Positions 61,093-64,000 of a stretch of 64,000 bases of DNA are shown piece by piece. The notes beneath the pieces are model-generated. The model ran no database searches, was not told the origin of the DNA, and saw only the letters and a list, made by a program, of their open reading frames with translations. This DNA is from Nannobrachium achirus (Eukaryota > Chordata > Actinopteri > Myctophiformes > Myctophidae). Within the stretch, counting starts at the first letter, position 1. Each line of letters opens with the position of its first letter. The stretch covers positions 2,347,254-2,411,253 of the forward strand of contig OY997644.1 of the NCBI GenBank assembly GCA_963921795.1. The letters run 5' to 3'. Position numbers and translations under genes: made by a program.

Positions 61093-61300
61093 TAGGTTAT
61101 GCATGTGTGGATACAGTATGTGTGCACGTGTTGATGCGTGTATATGCGTGTGCGCGTGCGTGCCGTGTGAGTGTGTGTCGGGTGTGTGGGCTGAGGCAGA
61201 GAGAACCCAGCGGCGTGCACTGTTAAAGATCCCGCTCTGATTGACTCCCCCCTCACAGGGAAAAGCCTCTATATCTGGGGGAAGTAGGAGGGACCGTGGG
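61093..61300 (-). promoter_or_regulatory. itga11: putative itga11 5'UTR and core promoter
   Basis: Reading toward exon 1, a TATA-like stretch (GATATAGAGG) lies near 61268-61277. A start about 30 bases downstream would give a 5'UTR of around 150 nt, rich in CA and CACGCA. This is position-based inference. No initiator or conserved factor site was established. Confidence 0.3.
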
Positions 61301-61399
61301 GCTGCTATGCAAGGAGGAGGTCCACTTTGACACAGCAGGCAGGAGTCCTCTACTCCTCCTCCTCCTCCTCTTCACTCCTCCTCACTCGACTTGACCCGG

Positions 61400-63420
61400 T
61401 TCAGGGCCGGAGTGGGCCTGTCTGGGCCATAGGGACCCATACACCCTTCCAGGCCACTCTACCCAAACACTAGGCAACATGAAAACACATGAACGCGCCT
61501 GCCACTCGCACTCACACACATGTGACAGCCTTACAGAGTTTCAGTTCTGTTTGGCTGAGATGTTTCTTGTAAAACAAAACACATAAAAAACTAATATACT
61601 AATATATACCATCCACTGTAGGCCTACAGAAGTAGTCACTACAACACTCGCTTCTGTGCAGGAGCAATCATATGAAGACAACAGTTACAGCATTTTTCCT
61701 TTCCACATGGGCTAAGTAATCACTGAAAATCATTATTCCATATATACCAACAGTCACACTAGAAAGTGTTCTATATCCAGTCCATATTATTTATATGGTA
61801 TGCAATTAAATAAAAATATAGTATTATTTTGTCAGAAAAGCATTTAGATGTCAGCTTACTATATCAATATTATATGCAAACGCCAATGTTCAATGTCAAA
61901 CTGTACAATCTAGTACTGTACTGTATTATCACTGAGTAGAGCTCTGCATGCACCTCTCCCCCGGAATAATCTTATATTCAGTTAGAATCATCACTATCTG
62001 CTAGTAGTTCCACTCTGCTAGTAGTGCTATGGAACCTCCTATTCAGTTAGGAAGACATTGTGGAATAATTACTGGAACTAACAAGCACTGGCCTCCACCC
62101 TACAAACAACATACCACATAGCTAGCTTACAGATTGTCTGTTTCAACAGCACAGCAGCTTCACATGTTTCTCTATCCCACAAAAACATCAATCAATCAGG
62201 TAGCCACATGTATCACAGTCAAGCTCAAATTATATATAATATGACAACAATAGTGTAGAATATGCCTGAAGATGGTGTATGAAACTCCAACTCAGTACAA
62301 TGTTTCCCATTTCTTAACTTCTGTCCATACATTAGCATAATCACTTAGTAGTGTGGTCTCAGGGATAGATAGCACCTTAACTCTGCAGCCGCACAGAGGC
62401 GCTCCAACACAAAATTGCAGCAGTTATTTTAGAGTTGTGCATACTAGTATCCACCAAATGTTTCCTCCAAACCCTCAAGTGTAACTTGATAGTCATTACA
62501 GACAGCAATTTGCGTTCATGCTATTAAAATGGTCTAACTTTGTTAGGGTACGAAATGGAACAAATTGTGTTCTTAATAATCCTAATAATAGCAATGAATT
62601 TATCTGGCCTAATGCTCCCCTAGGGATCCACATGCATGTTGAGAAACTTGAGAAGAACCAGTGTTTATATTGAAACAACTTACTTGTTGCTGCATCATTC
62701 TTACTAGAAGACTGCATGCTGAAGCTTTGAACATTTCAGTCAGTATAACATTTCCCCCCCATCCTTCTCTCCCTTCAGCTCCATGTTTTCTCTTTTTCTT
62801 TGTGGGGCTATGCGGCTGGGGTTGGGGTCCATAATTTAACTATTTATTTATTTATTTTGTCGCCTTCTTCTCTCTGCTGTCTGGCCACTATCCTCAGTCA
62901 GACGTGTGTTTGTGTGCTGCCTTCCTTAGCCGGTCGGCCTGTCTGTGAGCACGCTTGTGGTAGGGCCTGGCCAGAAAGCCAAACTAACCAATCACGCATT
63001 GATTATTCTAAAAAAAAAAGTTGATTGCTGTCCTTTTTGACCAATCCCTTGGGGAGAAAACCCATGTTGCTTTTCTGTTTAGAGAGGGGAGGGGGCGAGT
63101 AGCTGTCAGCACAGGCCAGCTGTGGTGTCAAGTTACACAGGCAGGGCTGCTGTATGAAGCCCTGCTGGCTATGTGGCCTGCGCAAAGGGGATCTTTTTAT
63201 TTTTTTCAGGAGGCACCAGGCCAGTTTTTGCACTAGTAAAGCGCAATCAAGCGCTGCGCTGCACTGGCTGTAGCTGGCCTGAGGCTAGGGGAAAACACCA
63301 GGCCACCAGGCCAGTGGCGGCGGCGCAGTCCACCGGGAATCGTCCCCCTACTCCCTACTGTCAATCCGGGCCTGGGTTCAACTCAGGCTGAGATGCAGTT
63401 TAATTTTGTCGAGTAAGAAC
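61400..63420. other. Upstream of itga11, no gene recognised
   Basis: Would contain distal promoter. Short T/C-rich and ATTT repeats (62840-62856). No exon of a neighbouring gene identified on either strand. Confidence 0.45.
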
Positions 63421-63426
63421 CATGAT

Positions 63427-63986
63427 CAGGGACCTGCTGGGCCCCTGATTCAGCCCAGGAAAAAGAGTTGGAGAGGCCCTCATTGCGCGCTATAGAGAGA
63501 GATCTCTCTCTATAGCGCTGCTGCTACTCAAAGATTTGTGACAAAGTGACAAGCCATGGGTCAATTACAAGAGTTATATTTCGTCGTTGTCGGGTGGAAA
63601 CCTTGTATGTCCAAAACCGTTTGTTTTGTATCTATCATTTCAAAAATGATTTAAACTAGTGAAAACAGCCGATCTACAAGCACACAACGCCTCGCACCGC
63701 GAGGCGTTGTGTGCTTGTAGATCGGCTGTTTTCACTACTTTTGTGCGACGGCCTTGTATGATGAAGCAGGGCTTTGCTTTGCGAAAAAATCCACAAATTT
63801 GAAACTTGGAGATACGAGGTTCTGCCCGACAGTGACGATTTACTTTGTTGGCCGCCCAGCCTCCAAAGTGGAACGAAGGCAGACATTTATTTTTTTATTT
63901 TTTCCTAATGGCCGTTCTGGACCGGCCGGGAATGAACCGGCCGTTCGGGAGTTGTCCCGCTTTTCCCAATGGCCAGCACGTCCCTG
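63427..63986. mobile_element. hAT-like family F with nested family A and near-perfect palindrome
   Basis: TSD ACCATGAT/ACTATGAT, 7 of 8. Palindrome at 63657-63737 has both arms GCCGATCTACAAGCACACAA and its complement, one of the best-matched copies. Confidence 0.88.
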
Positions 63987-64000
63987 ACTATGATGAATAC

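Overview
The window is nuclear DNA from a vertebrate, almost certainly a teleost fish. It has large introns with GT-AG splice sites, dense CA microsatellites, fish-type non-autonomous DNA transposons, and no bacterial-style coding density. Its main gene is the 5' part of itga11 (integrin alpha-11, the collagen-binding alpha chain) on the minus strand. Eleven exons can be read from the initiator ATG at 61092 down to 4779. All phases join without a break, giving 430 codons plus one base. The encoded part covers the signal peptide, the first beta-propeller blades, the complete inserted vWA (I) domain with its MIDAS residues, and the return into the propeller. The remaining exons lie beyond position 1.

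Layout on the minus strand: putative promoter about 61240-61300; exon 1 at 61044-61092; intron 1 about 20 kb; exon 2 at 40677-40791; intron 2 about 18 kb; exons 3-10 clustered between 22386 and 12995; intron 10 about 8 kb; exon 11 at 4779-4923. Inside intron 10, on the opposite strand, is an intact 66-codon ORF that looks like uqcc6/brawnin, a mitochondrial complex III assembly microprotein.

Nearly everything else is transposon. I could define many short elements by their target-site duplications (TSDs): hAT-like elements with 8-bp TSDs, a TA-flanked Tc1/mariner-like element, TTAA-flanked piggyBac-like elements, a Helitron with a clean 3' hairpin and CTAG end, a second Helitron/Helentron-like element, tRNA-derived SINE-like copies, a frameshifted LINE reverse-transcriptase fragment, and a decayed transposon ORF at the left edge. 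They are nested several layers deep.

The most unusual signal is a roughly 50-80 bp palindrome whose arms carry GATCTACAAGC (or GATCTACATGC) next to AAAATAG or AAAACAG. It occurs about 36 times plus decayed remnants, roughly one per 1.8 kb. It sits inside at least eight otherwise unrelated element families, and just outside its shared core the flanks are often complementary in a way specific to each host family. Copies of the same hosts exist with the palindrome absent or half lost. This suggests a mobile or self-propagating hairpin that rides inside other transposons. A second, unrelated hairpin behaves similarly. Other notable points are a 41-bp minisatellite made from the exon 7/intron 7 splice-donor junction, a transposon inserted 7 nt downstream of the exon 8 donor, and a long palindrome whose one arm carries a Helitron while the other keeps the empty site.
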